Source: Amblyomma americanum
Taxonomy: Eukaryota; Arthropoda; Arachnida; Ixodida; Ixodidae
NCBI RefSeq assembly: GCF_052857255.1
Contig: NC_135502.1
Location: 154,483,599 to 154,547,598 of the forward strand
Length of the DNA: 64,000 nucleotides
Reading direction: 5' to 3'
Part shown: positions 37,514 to 52,500 of the stretch, in pieces
Layout: each line of letters starts with the position of its first letter
Position numbering within the stretch: position 1 is the first letter of the stretch
Program-made: the position numbers and the translations under genes
Notes under the pieces: generated by a model
What the model saw: only the letters and a program-made list of their open reading frames with translations
Told to the model about the DNA's origin: nothing
Databases searched by the model: none

Positions 37514-40500
37514 CTGAAAACACAAAAAGAAACTTATAACTTGCATGGAAATATTAGGATTTGATAACTAATACGCATCTTTGCAGCATAACTTCGGGGA
37601 CCATTAAAGCACATTCATTTAACCTGAATCCCAAGTATACAGGTAGACAGATTTTACCTGCAGGCCTATCTGAACCCCACACCATCACATTCTGTTGCAA
37701 ATGATCCAGCTGCGCTGTAATATTATGTTCAGATAAAACTGCCTGTTAGCTTGTACTGTGCCGGCTCTATTGAATATGGCTCATTCAACAAAACCGTGCC
37801 ATCACCACTGTCCACTTACCTCCGTCCTGGCTACTGCAACACTGTCAACAAAAGGGATTCTACACTTTACCCCTGGCACCATTCTGAGCACAGTGGAATA
37901 GGGGCAACACACATCCCTCACTCAGCTTGCATGCCCATAGCTACTAAACACTCCAGTTGGCATCAGCATTTCACATTTAAGCTCTTGCTGAAATTCACAT
38001 TACCCAAAGGGTATATCCCTGTAAAATATTTTGTGGTAGAAAAATACGTGGTCTTTTCTATGAAATACTTGTTCTTTTTTATGCACTGTATCCACATTGC
38101 AAAATGTTCGTGGCTAATTCCACAAGAGATCGAAACGACATAAATATTTCATACTTTTAATTTGCTTGGCTATTCTATATACCAGGTGTTTCAGGGAAGG
38201 AGATCACTCGTTTTTAAAAAAGGGTTTTTGAGGTAAAGGGAAGCTTTTTGCGGCATAGTAATATCAGTTAGTGATTTGCATCCGGCCAATAGTAATAACC
38301 ATAGCAGGTTTTAAAATTTCGAAAATGCGATTACCCTCGCCGCTGTGGCTAAACTATTTTGGGCCATTTCTAGCACCATTCGAAAACCGCGCACCGGCAG
38401 CAGAGCTAAAAGCGATGTCAATCAAATCGCGTCACTTTGTCACGTGGTCTGCACTGTCCCGCCCAGGCTGGAACACCGTGACAATGCACGTGTGTGCTGG
38501 CGCTGCGCCAATGAAAAGTGATAAGGTGCTTCGAAGGCACCCGCGGCGAGCATATGCTTTGCCGATGCATGACAGGAGTGATAGCCACGTGACAGCCCCC
38601 TTGGGTGACACGAGCTTGTGGGTGCAGCTGTATGCCTGCATCGGCCACGCGGTTTCGATTTCACGCGCCGCGAAAACCCAGAATATCTTGCCGCGTAGCG
38701 AAAAGCAAATTCTCATTTTCAAAATTTCAAAAAAACAGATGTGGGTATTACTAAAGGTTGGCTACAAATCCCTAATTGCAAGCGGCCGCCTATTGACAAT
38801 AGTTAAAAAGTTAACTATCAGAATTTAAATAAACACTTTACTAGTTACCATGATTCACCTGTTTTTTGACGTCCGCCAGCACTGCAATTACTATGCTGCA
38901 AATAGCTTCCCTTTACCTCAAAAACCCTATTTCTAAAAATTAGTGATCACCTTCCCTGAAACGCCTCGTATAATTGCGCACAGTATTCAATGGTTCAATA
39001 TGAATGCTTTGTGGTGATGCGACACTTATTGAAACAGCCTTTAGGAGGGGCATTTAGGCGATCCTGGGAGGCAAGCCAGATAGGCCAAAATTTGTGAGAC
39101 TGCACCTATATCAGGAGAAAAAGATTATGACTGTCGTCGTGACAGAGGCAGCATTTACATGCAGAGCAAGATTTTGAAACTTGTAAATGACATGAACCAT
39201 ATACAAGCCATGATGAATACATTCTGCACAACAAAATTAGAGGTGAGTAAATACTAGAAGCTTATTTACACCGCTGTTAGGTATTACTGCTTCCTGCTTC
39301 CAGTTATGCTACCATATAAACGCGTGTAAGGGCCGCAATTTTTTTTCAAGATTTGAGGGCCGATTTTTGGGGTGCGGCCCATACACGCGATTTACGAAAG
39401 AATTTTTGTTTAAGTAAAAACACACCAATGAGGAAATCAGCAGCATTTATTCTACGTTCAATTGCCACTCTCGGTGTATTCCCACTGCGAGCTGGCCGGT
39501 GCACGCTCATCCCACAACAAGTGGCGCAGCACGTCCGCTGTCAATGCGTAGCCGTTGTTGCGCGCTTCCATCACTTAGCAGAGCAGCACTTCTTACAGTT
39601 CAGGAAACTTGCATGGCTTGCATCGGAAAGCGCGCTTGTTGCAGCTTGTGTTCCTCAATGCATCCTTTTGGTTGCACCATCGTCGGACGCACATCTCGGC
39701 TACGTCGAATTTCCTATCCGCCGCACGCTTGCCGTATTCGATAGCAAACTTCCAGTCGTGCAGCTATTAAGGTGCTTGCCTTATCGTGCTAAAACTGCTA
39801 AAACTACAACGCTCCGCAGCAGCACGCGAAAGCCGCAACTAACACATGTGCCTCTGACAGCAACAAAACGCTAGAGCAGATGCCGATATGAATAGCGGGA
39901 GCTCGCGGCGGAGGAAAAAGTTGATGATGATGTTGAGCCGCGGCCTCTGGTGCCATCCATGGGCGGCACCTGGAAGCTCCTGTCCGCATGTGTTGCCTTC
40001 GCAATGAAGTGGGCTGTTGCTCGCAACCGAAGCTGATCGCGGAGGTCACGGCGCGTGCATTTCGAAGGCTATTCACACATTGGTCGTATGGAAAGTATGG
40101 GTGCGGCTCTTACAAGGATATTTTTTTATATTATTTATATCTGGAAAACACTGTGCGGCCCATACAGGGGTGCGGCCCTTACATGCGTTTATAAGGTATA
40201 TTTAAGAATTTTTTTTCACCAACTGTAAATCACATTTTCAACTTTGCAGATGAATAAGCAATTAGGCGATTCAAAGAAGTATTAACTTTCACTTTTATAT
40301 ATAAAAGGAAAGCAAAGGAAATAATGTCCCAAATCTGGTATCTTTAAATACAGCCTTTTTCAAAAACAAAAATAAGCATCCCATCCAAATTGTTTCTTAA
40401 TATTCCTGAAGGAGACCATGAAAGAACAGGGGAAAAAAATTTTGCACTATTTTGGTTTTCAAAATTGTTATCAAAACTTGAACCTGTAGCTTATGGAGCA

Positions 40501-43500
40501 TCGGCAAAGGAACCTAAATTAAGGTTGAAAAGCGGTGACTATGTCGTCCACTACTCTACAATATCTCTAAATGCCAAGACAGACCTTTTCAGTCAAGAGA
40601 GAGTACACCTAATCACATTTATTAGACCAACATCTATATTTTATGTAACAGGGAATAGTGGTACAGCACATAGGAATGAATGTAAAGAAGTGTTCAAAGC
40701 AATTTTCTGACCGCGTTGCATTGCACCTATGAGGTTTTCATTAGTGAACAAATCACAAGCAGATATTGGAATAGAATTTGGAAGTGTAAAAAGCTATTTA
40801 AAAGCCAATGTATTTTTAAACACCATAATATGTGCTTACCGCAGTTTTTCCAGCCAGCACATATGGCCGAGTTTTAAAGATACACTGGATGTTAAATGAT
40901 GTTTTGCACTTCCACATCCTGTTCTAAGATGAACTAGCTGCATTTACATCAAATAGGTGTTAGTACAATGGACATCATTAGGTGCACTTTCTTGACAGAG
41001 GCCTGTTTTGGCATTTAGAGAACATATGAAGTAGCAGACTGCATATTCGCTGCTTTCGAACCTTAATTAATTCTCCATTGCCAATACATGAGAAGCTACA
41101 GGTTAGCTTTCATAACGTTTTATTTCCTGTTACTTTTGGTCTCCTTACAGAGACTCGCTGTACAAATTTTAAGAAAGTTATAGATCAGATGTCTTAAATT
41201 TAACTAAACTTCAGATACAATAATCATTCCTTGTGCTTTCCTTTTATATATACCAATGAAAGTTGGCACTCTTTTTAATCACTTCAATGCTTATCCTATA
41301 TGCAAATTTGAAGGCGTGACTTATACAGAATCACTGGACGCTTGTGGTGTTTTTAGTTTCTTGGAAGCAGTAACTTCCACAACAAAATGGAAATAAGCCA
41401 GTCACACTAATTATGATCTGTAATTTTGGTGTGCAAAATGTATTCACCATGGCTTACACAGTACATCATGATTCGTAAATCATTGAGGAGTTGCAAAATA
41501 GTGCTGTGCATGGAAACGCCACCTATGCCACGATGATGTTTATAATCGTTTTCTCTAGGAAAAGACATGTTCTCACTACAGCATTCACTACTGGATACTG
41601 TGTGCAATTACTATTGTACAACAGACAATTGGGGTTTGATGCCTTAGCGGCCAATGCCCCAGAAGGAGAGAAAGGCGACGGAAGACGAAGCTCACGAAGA
41701 CGAAGCTCACAAATGCTTGGCTACAGAGATGCGCTGTGTTAAAGATTTTGCAAGTGTAAAGACGCAAATCTAACAAAAACTAAACATTTTGACAGCTTTG
41801 CCTGTCTGGTTGGGTTTGAAGACTTGTAATAAACTGTACAACTCCAACCAAAAGTTTTAACTTTAACCCAACATTTCGAAGCCGACTTGGCTCCTTTATC
41901 AGGGGTGACTGAGGGCAGTAGCTAGCATTTTTTAATTATGTAGGGGAGGAGGGGGTCAAAGGAACGACAGCTGTGATGCGAAAGGCGTGGGGGAGGGGGG
42001 TTTAGGCTGTTAGTCATGCTGGCGCACTGCAGAGAGGTGGTGAATGGCAACTTTTTTGTTGAGTTGAAGACCGAAGTCCATGGGCATGTACTGGGGGCAG
42101 GTTTGAGTCGGAAACCTATGCAGCCCGCTGCACGACTACACTGGACACAGTGCTGAAGTTTCATGCAACATATCTGTCTCATTCCAGCCATAAGGTCTAA
42201 AAATATGCAAAACTGCAAGAATACTTACTTATCACCGCGTTCACCCGAAAAGGATCCAATTGGGGTTTAGCATACTTCCCTTTGTGTGCATTGGACTGCC
42301 TTCCTGTAATCGACTTGTCCACCAACTCCGCTGAGTCAAACACCTGTCTGAGCAGCTCTCGTGCATAAGTGCTGGCAGTCTTACGAGGGCCTACATCCAG
42401 CATCTTCAACACAGATTTTGCAACCAGGCAGCCGCCAACATCTTCTAGGTCGTCACCCTGCATGTCATCGAAGATTTTGCTTAAAGCTCATTTACAAAAA
42501 ATACCCTCTAGATTCCTGACTCAAAAATGTTATTGGGGCTGCGTAACTTTCAAGCTTCCTACTTGAAGGCACGTTGCAATAAGGTCAAGCGTCAGATTTC
42601 TTTTGTCTCTCTTTAGCCAACTACCTAAATATCTAACAAAAGGGACAATAAATGTTGCATTTACACTGCCACAATTTGGACATTTTTTGCACGCCATAGA
42701 ATTTTAAATGCAGAGATGGGCACTATAAAAGCACGGCAAATTAAAATACCGACTAAAAGTACTGCACTGCAGGTGCCATCAGCACAAATTTACATGGACA
42801 ACAGAAGTGAATTCAAGCATTTCTTGAAACTTGGCACAGGAGTAATGGTTTACCCTGTTGGTATATGCTAAGCATGGTAGACCATGTTTGTAGCACTCTG
42901 TAGTTTGCATGCAGCTCATAGGGCCCAGGAACACCGATCTGACATGATTTGCATTTTTTGTATTGATAGGATGGGGTCCTTGGTAATGTTTTAACACCCA
43001 GGGAGATCACCAAACTCAATCCCAAACACTCATCTCAGGCTGATCACGCCAAAACATAGCAGCAATTTTTAGCAGAGAGACATGAGGGGGCAATAAAACT
43101 TGGAGACTTGATCGCATTACACCAGGGGATTGAATAAAAAATAAAATGTCTATGAGTACAGTAAGCCTTATATGTACATGGTTTGTTTTATGGTTTATTG
43201 GGGTTTAACGTACCAAAGCGACTCAGGCGATGAGGGACGCCGTAGTGAGGGGCTCTGGAAAGTTTGACCACCCGGGGTTCTTTAACGCGCATTGACATCG
43301 CACACTCCCTATACATGGAAAAAACAAATATTCGACTTTAAACTACAGCTTAGATGGGCATTGTTATTCAGGCAAGCAATAGTGAGAAGAGAATATATAT
43401 ATATATATTGTAACAGTTGTTGCACTGAAAAGGAACTGCAGCGGCAGAACGAGGGCACCAGAGAAACGGACCTACACTTCAGCGTCGTCTACTTCTAGAG

Positions 43501-43531
43501 GCTGCGATCTCTTTCTTCTTCTACTTCCAAT

Positions 43532-43576
<45 letters not shown>

Positions 43577-46500
43577 AGCCAAGCCAATCAATGGATTCCA
43601 TGACCAAAAAAGTCAACACAAAGTTTGATGGAGACGTGTATGAGAACAGCTATAGCAGGATATAATGTAAAAAATGCAGTTGCAAAACAATCGCTACTTG
43701 TTCACTTGCTGCCATTCCGGCTTCTGGAGTAGTATAGCTTAAGGTCATCCTCTCCAGCCTGACTATGCCTACCGCAGAGCAAAGGCCTCTCTTATATCTA
43801 TCTAATTAACCCTACGCTGTGCCAGCTGCTGCCATCCTATTCCTACTAACTTCTTAATCTCATCTGGCCATATAACTTTTGGCCACCCCCTGTTACGTTT
43901 GCCTGCTCTTGGAATCCATTCTGTTACACCTTGAGAGTGAATGAGTTAAATCGATAATGCAGTGGTTATATTGCAGGTTTCATAAGCCTCACGTGACCTC
44001 GCACCCATTTGTGATGTTGCAACGATCAACTGGAACCAAAACAAAAAGTGAGGGAAAAAAAATTCAAATGCAAATTATTCATTCAGCACTGCTGAATTCC
44101 CTGTAGTGAACATGTTTACTAAAGTTGAAGGGCACGAAAAGTAGTCAAATACAACTCCTTTAAGTTTTATCCGACTATGGTAGGTTTCCAACCCCGCCAG
44201 CAGCCAAAGGATTAGAAGCAGGCATCAAGAGAGCTCTGCTGTGGCCTCAGCCTTTAGCCAACCAGCCCAAACTGCAATGTCAGATGTGTGTACGCACAGC
44301 AGCAACAGTCAAAAGGCATAGCTGTGGTCAGCCCTTGCAAAGTAACAACGGCACACAAGGTTTAGTGACCAAAACGCATTTTCATCTTGTTTTATTTAGA
44401 ATTCTGTGGGTGGATTAATTTAATTTGCAAATTGCGATTTCCGAATTCCTTTTTCAGTGGTCGTTAGAATGTAATCAGGGTGTAACTATCATTAGCATCC
44501 ATCAAAGTGCAGCCATACGGCTACAAAGAAAAGCGAAGAACTTCCAAAAAAAATTTCATAGTTGAAGATTTCCTCCCAGGACCATCGCTTCACAGGAGCA
44601 GTCACCATACCAACTGAGCTAACCGGGAAGGAGTTGTCAATTAATTCATTCTCACCTTGGCATATGTTACCTCATTTTGTATAGCGACTTATCCTCTGAA
44701 GTGGCAGTCCAAGCTTCGAGCCCCAGAGCAGGGAGAATTTTTCTTCGACTACGAAGTTTCCTTGGAAGCTGTAAGCTTTCCTGTGTAGCCCTATGGCTGC
44801 ACTTTGGTGGATACTAATGAGTAATTATATCCTGCTTATAAATAACTCCATCTTAGGCTATTTCCCTAAACATTGGCCTTTTTAATGTAAGGATAACACC
44901 CTGAAGTCATTTTCGTTGTCCATTTACTTTTCATGCCGATAATACATGTCACTGCACCCAACAGCACACAAAGAATTATAGCTTCCAATACCAAAACTGG
45001 GAATGCATGACTGATGCCAATCAGACCCAATGCAGGCAGAAGCCGAAGCAATGGGTTCTATATTAGATTGGGTCCGTGGTTAAAGCACTTGTCTGCAAAC
45101 AGGATGCAATCCTGGCCACGGCAGCCACATTTCGATAAAGGCAAAATGAAAGATGCCCTTGTACTGTGCAATCTCAGAACACGAGAACCCCAGGTGATTA
45201 AAACTGATCCAGGGCCCTCTACTACAGTGTCCCTGACAGGCCTTAGGACACTGAACCCATGTAGCACCATACCAGGCGGTCACATTCCTTGACTACTTGT
45301 CCTGCTCATCATCACTGTTACAGAGTAAGTCACAGCAAAACCCAGCAACACTTGCCAAATTTTGCGAGTGAGAAAATACTTTGGAGTCAAGCAAAAAATG
45401 GCATCAGTGGTACTGTTCTTGGCATTCCGTAACCGTCATTCCCCCAAATAGTATGATGCACCTGGCAGCCGGGAACACTGCTTTTTCTCCACAGCTGCAT
45501 CAATTTGTCTCCAGTGCATCATCTATAAAAGGCTCTTGCAACAAGATATGCCAAGCAAATTCACTGTAATCAAAAAGGCTTTTGTTCTCGACTTTCTAAC
45601 ATTTAAGGTTGACAGTTGTCTTCAAAATACACCTTAAATAACAAATTATGCTAGCATACTATGCATCAGGACAAAACTAGTAACTGCAAAGAGAGGATAT
45701 GTTGCACTGTGTAGAAAGAGGGGATATGTTTTGGCTGCGCAGCTTCCTCTCCACTTCCAGAAAATATCACGGACTATACTCTGTGCAGGCAAAGGGGCAC
45801 ACTACTGACAGCCAAACTTAAATGGAGCCACACACATCAGCCTTACTCTGTGTCACTTCTGAAAAGCCACATATATTTCATAACACACTGCCATGCACAG
45901 GTTAAAATGCTGCCCGACAATTCAAATCTCACTGCCGTAAGCTTATGGGGATGGATGCTATACAATGCAATTGGAGCTGCTCTAGTCAAAGCAAAATTTT
46001 TCTTCAAGCACTTTTCAAATGTACATCAGCATTTACGCACCGGTGTTTCGCCTTCGTCGCACCTTAATGTTCCAGCTGCCTGCAGCTGCCCATGCTGAAG
46101 CCTAAAGTCCCTCATGGCGTCTGTGAACTCTGAGACACAAAAAGCGAATGTGATAGACACACACTCAAGAACAGCAAGTGCATGTTGCATGAAAGCATCG
46201 TGAAATGCTTATGCACTTAGTTATTACCAATTCATGAGTTTTGCTAAAGGACAAATGCATAGCAAACATGCCAATCAGCACTTCACAAGGAACGGGAAGG
46301 GAGGCTCAATTCACCAGCCAATGTTTCGATGGTGACTTGCCTTCGCACAAAGACAAGTCCTCTTGTTGAAATGCTGGCTAATAGACTGAGTCTCCTCTCT
46401 TTCCCATTGTTCATTTTGATTTGTGGTAAAAATCTCATCTTCCTGTCCATTTGCTATGAAGTTTTTTGCTAGGTGAGAGCAACACTGAACACGAATGTCC

Positions 46501-49500
46501 ATGTTTACGGCCCCTTGTGTTTCTAACAACTACAAGGTTTCAATGTTTTTTGAAGAACTGAGTGAGCAGTGACATTTTTCGTTATTGTTGCAGACATCAG
46601 TATGAGTGACAGAATGATGAGAACTGATTACTTTTATCACCCGAGTTATACTGAAAGCCGAAATATGGCAATAAAAATTCTGATACCTTCCCGTTAGCTT
46701 TTTTACCAACTTGAGCAAGATAGTTCATCTATAATAGGATACAACTTATCAAAACAGCAGCTGGTAATAGTGTGTCATGGTCCACGGCGTTCTGTGTTAC
46801 ACTACTGGCCAATGACAACAATAAAGGAAATCAGCGTTTTATTGTTTGACAAGATTAAAGAGCCAAAGACATCAAACTCTTAGACCTTTAATCATTACTT
46901 GCATTTAGCTTCTTGTTAAGGTAACAAGAAAAGCTATAACAACGAAATACTTTTTTTTATGGAAAAATTCTGTATGCCGGTTCTGAATGTGGGTGGAGTT
47001 TCACTGCAGACTTGAGTGGCATTGGATTATAGTGTGACAGCTGAGGCAGGAATCTTGCAGTAGTGACAAAAAATATGTTTAGTGTCAAGGAGTGCTTAGC
47101 ATCCATTCAGTGTTCCTTCCTGTGGTATTGAGCCTTCAAGGCAAGAAAATATGCAGGCAGTGAGTGCTAAACTCTTGCAGGGATCATCATGCTTGCAGGC
47201 AAGGGCATCCCAGCAGGTGCAGGATTGTGCAGCCTTTCATGCACGTGTGTGATGTTTTCCACAGAATACTGCAGTTGTTAAGGCAAAAGCCTTTAATGGC
47301 TCATACTCCCGGTCGAGATCCTCTCCGTCCGTTACATTCAGAACCAGAAGTGACACTATAACTCAGACATTTCTATTCCGACCAGAAAAAAAAATCGTTG
47401 CGCATGATTGGATTCGTACCACCATCCTTCCGTTCCGCAGCCGAGCGTGCTAACGGCTACGCTACTTCCCGCCAACACATATGTAATTCTCCTTGTCTGG
47501 GGCACTGGAGAGTGTTTGCAGAAAGGCGTAGAATCAGATGGATGCCTCCCAAACGCCCTCCAGTGTTTCCAGCATTTAAGATTCACAAACAATTGTGTAC
47601 TTAATTAACATAGTAACCACACATCAGTGACACAAGCAGCAACACCGCGCTAGAGGCTTTCACCTCACCGCACTTTAGGTCAACAAAGTGCCCCCATAAA
47701 TTTTATACAAATTTATGCAATTAAAAAACTTACTGCAAAAAATAAGGGCCTTATTCACCTTAGCTACAGAATAGGGCCGCAGGCCACATACCAACACACA
47801 GCAAGCTGATGGGTTGATTTTTTCATTCCTGAACATCACCTTTCTTTGTGAATGAATATTACGTTATCATTTTTTTTCACAATGCTGGTTGGCACAGCTG
47901 AAGTCATAACATATTGCCTACACAAGGTTGCTAGCTTTCTGACGAGAACCTCTCCTTTGTCTTCCAGTGGCACTTCTTAAAGGAGTACAGCCACCAAACG
48001 TTTGCTTGCTTTTCTTCTTTGTAACGATGTGTAAGGCATTATTATACCTGAATAAGCATATCGTATTTGCCTGTGACTGCAAAATAATTTATAATTTCAT
48101 TTATTCTCATGCAGTTTCAGTTCCACTGGCCAAAAGATGGCTGTGACATCAAAGTTCAAAATAGATCGTGTAACACAGATGAAAAGCTGCTATATAATCT
48201 CTGCTTCATCTTTTTAATATACCACAAAATTCCAGGCACTGTCTGAAAAGCTGGAATCCCAAAGAATAATGAAGCCGTGATCTTATGGCAGTTGTTTCAA
48301 GCCTCACATGAGAATCTGAACTCTGATGTCACAGTCATCGTTTTACTGTTGAAATCAAAACCAGAATTGCGTGAAAGAAGAAATTCAATTATATATTATC
48401 TGTAAACTGTAAGCATAAGATGATCTGATATGCTAATGTCATAAGCATCATTGGAAAGACAACTCGCCACCAAAATATGGTATCTGTACTCCTTCAATGC
48501 ATAATCAACTAATGTTTTCCCCGTGGCCATTGTTTGCAAGGTATTCCTTACAGCTTCGTTAATTACAACTGAGTTGCATTTCTGCATTAATATTTTGTGT
48601 GGTTCCTATGTGGATTCAGCAAAGAACACGAGTGCCACTTAAATAATATTATCCGAATTGCTGACATCTGGTTTTGCCTGTAATTGCTAATAAACGAACT
48701 AACCAATGCTCAGTCTCTTTGCTGCTTTCATGCTTCCACCATGTTGCAGTGATGCTCAATCTTTGCATAGCAGTACTTTGTATTTTTCCTACTTTCCATT
48801 AATCAATTAAAGCAGGTAGCTCTTAGCTCCTTCTTATCCCTAATTGCTAATTTCGTACTCCAATATGACCCAAGCAGATACTTAATTCGCTATAAGCTTA
48901 CAAGCTGCCTTTGAAACTGTCGACTTCCTCCTGCAGACTTTAGAATTATTTTAGATTCAGCCAGGCAAACCTCTTATTAATGGACTGACACACTTGCACA
49001 AAAAATATGGGTACAAAAATTTCTAGCACGCATTCGTTTTCAGGACTGCACACCTCACCACCACACTGTAAACTAAACCTAAATCGTTGGAATATCTCAA
49101 CTTTCTGAACAGCTTAATTTCACTTTGAATTAGTGGAAGCTATGCAGAAAATATATGCTGTAGTGTACACACAACTTTCTATAAGCTTCAGACTGAAATC
49201 CCACTAATGCCAGATTTAGAGAACTGCCAATCAAAATGTCAGTAAGCCAACTAATAAATGGCAGCAGCATTTTGCGTGTAGGTGCACGACATAGTTTCGT
49301 TCCTTCACAATTCACAGGTCAATTAGGTTTCTGCAGGATGAGACAAAAACAAGGGCTGGATATCAACACGTGAGCTGTAATTGGAAATTCTAATAAAACA
49401 CTCAATGATTATTCTGTCTGGAGTAGAATTTTTGCCCAGAGCAGTTAGCGACATTTATTTACGCATAATCTGGTAATAGCTGTGACAATAGCACACACAT

Positions 49501-52500
49501 ATCATCATCACAGCGCAGAACAGCCCGCACCTAGCCTGACAATACCCACTCCAGGGTGAAGGCCTCTCCCATGTCTCTCCAATTAACCCTGTTTTTGCCA
49601 GATGCGCCCAAACCTACGCCTGCAAACTTCCTAATCTCATCCGTCCATCTAACTTTCCGCCGCCCCCTGCTACGCTTGCGTTCTCTTGGTTATCTTGCCT
49701 TCGCATTACATGCCCTTGCCCAAGCCCATTTCTTCCTCTCCATTTCGAATAGAATGTCATTAACATGCGTTTGTTCCCTCACCCACACCTAAAAAGAAGT
49801 TTTTCTTTGTGGCTTGTTTAGTTTGCGCCCACGTATTTACATCATGAACAGCCTCCAACTAACTCAACTTTCCACCTTATTAGGCTATTTGATGGCTGCC
49901 ATATCGGGTAGAAAAGCTCTAACAAATGCACACCGTTTCATCCATAGCGACTAACTCTACTGAAACTAGCTATTCCTGCAGGTTGAGTAAGCGTCCGAAG
50001 AGTAGTTTGCGACACAAAGACAGTAAACAGACATATTTTGTTCTTCGAGGAGACTTCGGGGAGTAAGGATGACATGTGGGAGAACGACACATGGCCGGTA
50101 GGGCTAAAAAATCCATCCGCTCCTGAAAGGTGGCCGGTAGGGCTAAAAAATCCATCCGCACCTAAAAGGTAGTTCATACTCGTGAATATTATAGCCAGTG
50201 GGCCTGAAAACTGAATGTCTCACAGGTTTCATTTCACAGTGATTTCAAATGTTAGCACTTCGTTTTATACCAGCCTTTGTTTTCATCCAAAAACTGGCTA
50301 AGGCATTGAGAGGAATGAATGAAAAGTGGCAGAGTAATATAGTTTTTCAGGCGCACTACTTCTGCAGCTTCCGCAGCAATGCTTGATGTATAGGAAATGG
50401 AGTATAGAATGAGACAAAGCAGTGCCAGCCTGTAGCAGTGGCTCAGCCAAAGTAGCCATTTTGCCAGTAGAAGATATTTGGGCTACAACGGGGTGGTCAC
50501 AGTAACAAGCAATCTTAAGAAATGATTGTGCGAATAAATTGCCACAAGAGTCATCTCCTAAATTATCTGCTCACCCACTGCCCTGTATACCAAAAATGGT
50601 CATATAAATTTCTAAGCCGCATTCAATCCGATTCACAACCACGGTGGCAAACCATGTTCAGAAAGACAGCAACATGCCTCAAGATTACTTGTACAATAAC
50701 AAGCAGCAGGTACAGACAATTTTCACTGACCAGGACAAAAGTGGCTGCTGCACAAAGAGGAGAAATTTTTTGCTCCCGCTAGATTGGTGACTCAGGAATG
50801 ATCTTTGCTTAAGCTGTGCTGGACATGAAAACCAATATTTTTTAGCACGCTTTGTCCATCGTAACCCAGCATAATTATTTCATGACATCCATAGGTCTCA
50901 GGTGACTGCTCAGTATGAATATATCTATACATATGGCTTTCTAGAAAGACACATGTGAAAAAGATATGCACTAAACTAGCTGTCAAGACGTCATTTCGTT
51001 CCTCTAAACTTCCATGTATGGCACACATAAGCACATTGTGCTTGGTCTGTTTATGCAGTAATGAATAGTTGCATTCTATAGAACCCACATTAGACACCAT
51101 ATGAGTTTTCAACCCTAAGATGCTGTATACTGCACGCTTTTTTTTTACAAAGGTGTCAAGAAATTTACAAAGATGTCAAGAAGAAGAAGGTGTGGCATTA
51201 GAAGCCACATTTTGTGATCTGTAACGCTACCCCAGCGTTCCAAATCTCTTGAAGGCAAAAGCTTTGGTTCTGGCCCCTCCAATCGGCCGAACTTCCACGA
51301 ATGTTACAGAAGCCCCGCTAGACTGCTTCGAAGCGAACACCCTGGTCTCACTTCTGTTAAAGGCTGTGCTTCGTATTTGCTCTTATTGATTAATATCCTG
51401 TACAGCGCATGAAATGCTGCTTAAGTGCAATCACATCGATGTTATGACACACTGCTCTGCCGTTTCAACAATGTGTACATCTTGCTTTCCCAGAGCCATA
51501 TGTTTACAATGAGCGTTTGTTTCTTGGGTGGCACGGCACATCTTGCCATCGTCAGAGGTGCCTGATCAAGACTTTCAGCAGCCACAAGAACAATGTGAAA
51601 TCACTCTTCTCAGTGCAAGCCCTGCCTATGCAAAAAAAAAAGCCAGACATATTGCGATTACATTGTGCCCCCAACAGCTGCTGTCACTCTGGCAAACGTG
51701 GCTGCGGCTAGCTGCCAAAGCCAGCATGGCGCTCGTAACCGGACTAGTAGCTAGGTTGCACTGTTTCTCTAATACCCCTCTCAGACGGCCAATCTCAGTG
51801 CCCCTTGAGACAATGGCCATCGAAATTTTCGAGGGCCACCCAGATGCACCGCTGCCACACGGCGAATTTGAATGATCATTGAGTAGTGAGCAAGCGATGC
51901 GACAGATGGCGCTAGGGTTAACATTTTCAAAAATATATGCACGATTTCTGTTTCGATACCTGGGGGCTGCCATATTGCTAGACCCGTTACGGGCTGTTAC
52001 TTTTGGCATTGGCTGCTTGGGCTGTGTTCCGTCTCAGGATGTGATGGAGTGCAGCTCGTCGTTCTGTCGGCACGCACTCGCAAAATAAATCTGCCGAAAC
52101 GTAGCAGTGGTGAGCTTGAAGCCGTATACCTGTGCATTTTGAATGGCGCAAGCGGCTGGAAGCGCTGGTGGTCAAGGAAACCAACCAGCCGTTATTGCAT
52201 CGACGGAGCAAACGATCACGATCGGTGAGTATGTGTGCTACCTACTACTAAAATGCTGAATAACCGTAGTAAAAAAAATATTGTTTTTTAACGGCTGTCT
52301 AGCGTGTTACAGTCTTTGTAAGTTACGGCGGGCCACCTGACATTCAGCGGAATGAAGGACCGGCAGTCCGCTGACAGCGGCGTCGTCGGAGATCCGCGCT
52401 GCCTCCTGCCACCGGTGGGCTGGCGTTCCGAACTTGCTCGCGAGGGCTCCGGCAATCCCGCACAGTTCGTCTTTGGCCGCATCTGACGTGTACCGTACGT

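Noticed and set aside
38271..38828. 185-codon open frame as a gene
   Set aside because: It lies wholly within an inverted-repeat element, both strands are open over much of it, and no domain is recognised.
40390..40710. 106-codon open frame as a gene
   Set aside because: No domain, no splice support and A/T-rich intron setting; chance is likely.
47385..47478. Functional tRNA gene
   Set aside because: A- and B-box-like words are present but no acceptor stem pairs, and the T-arm is mutated.
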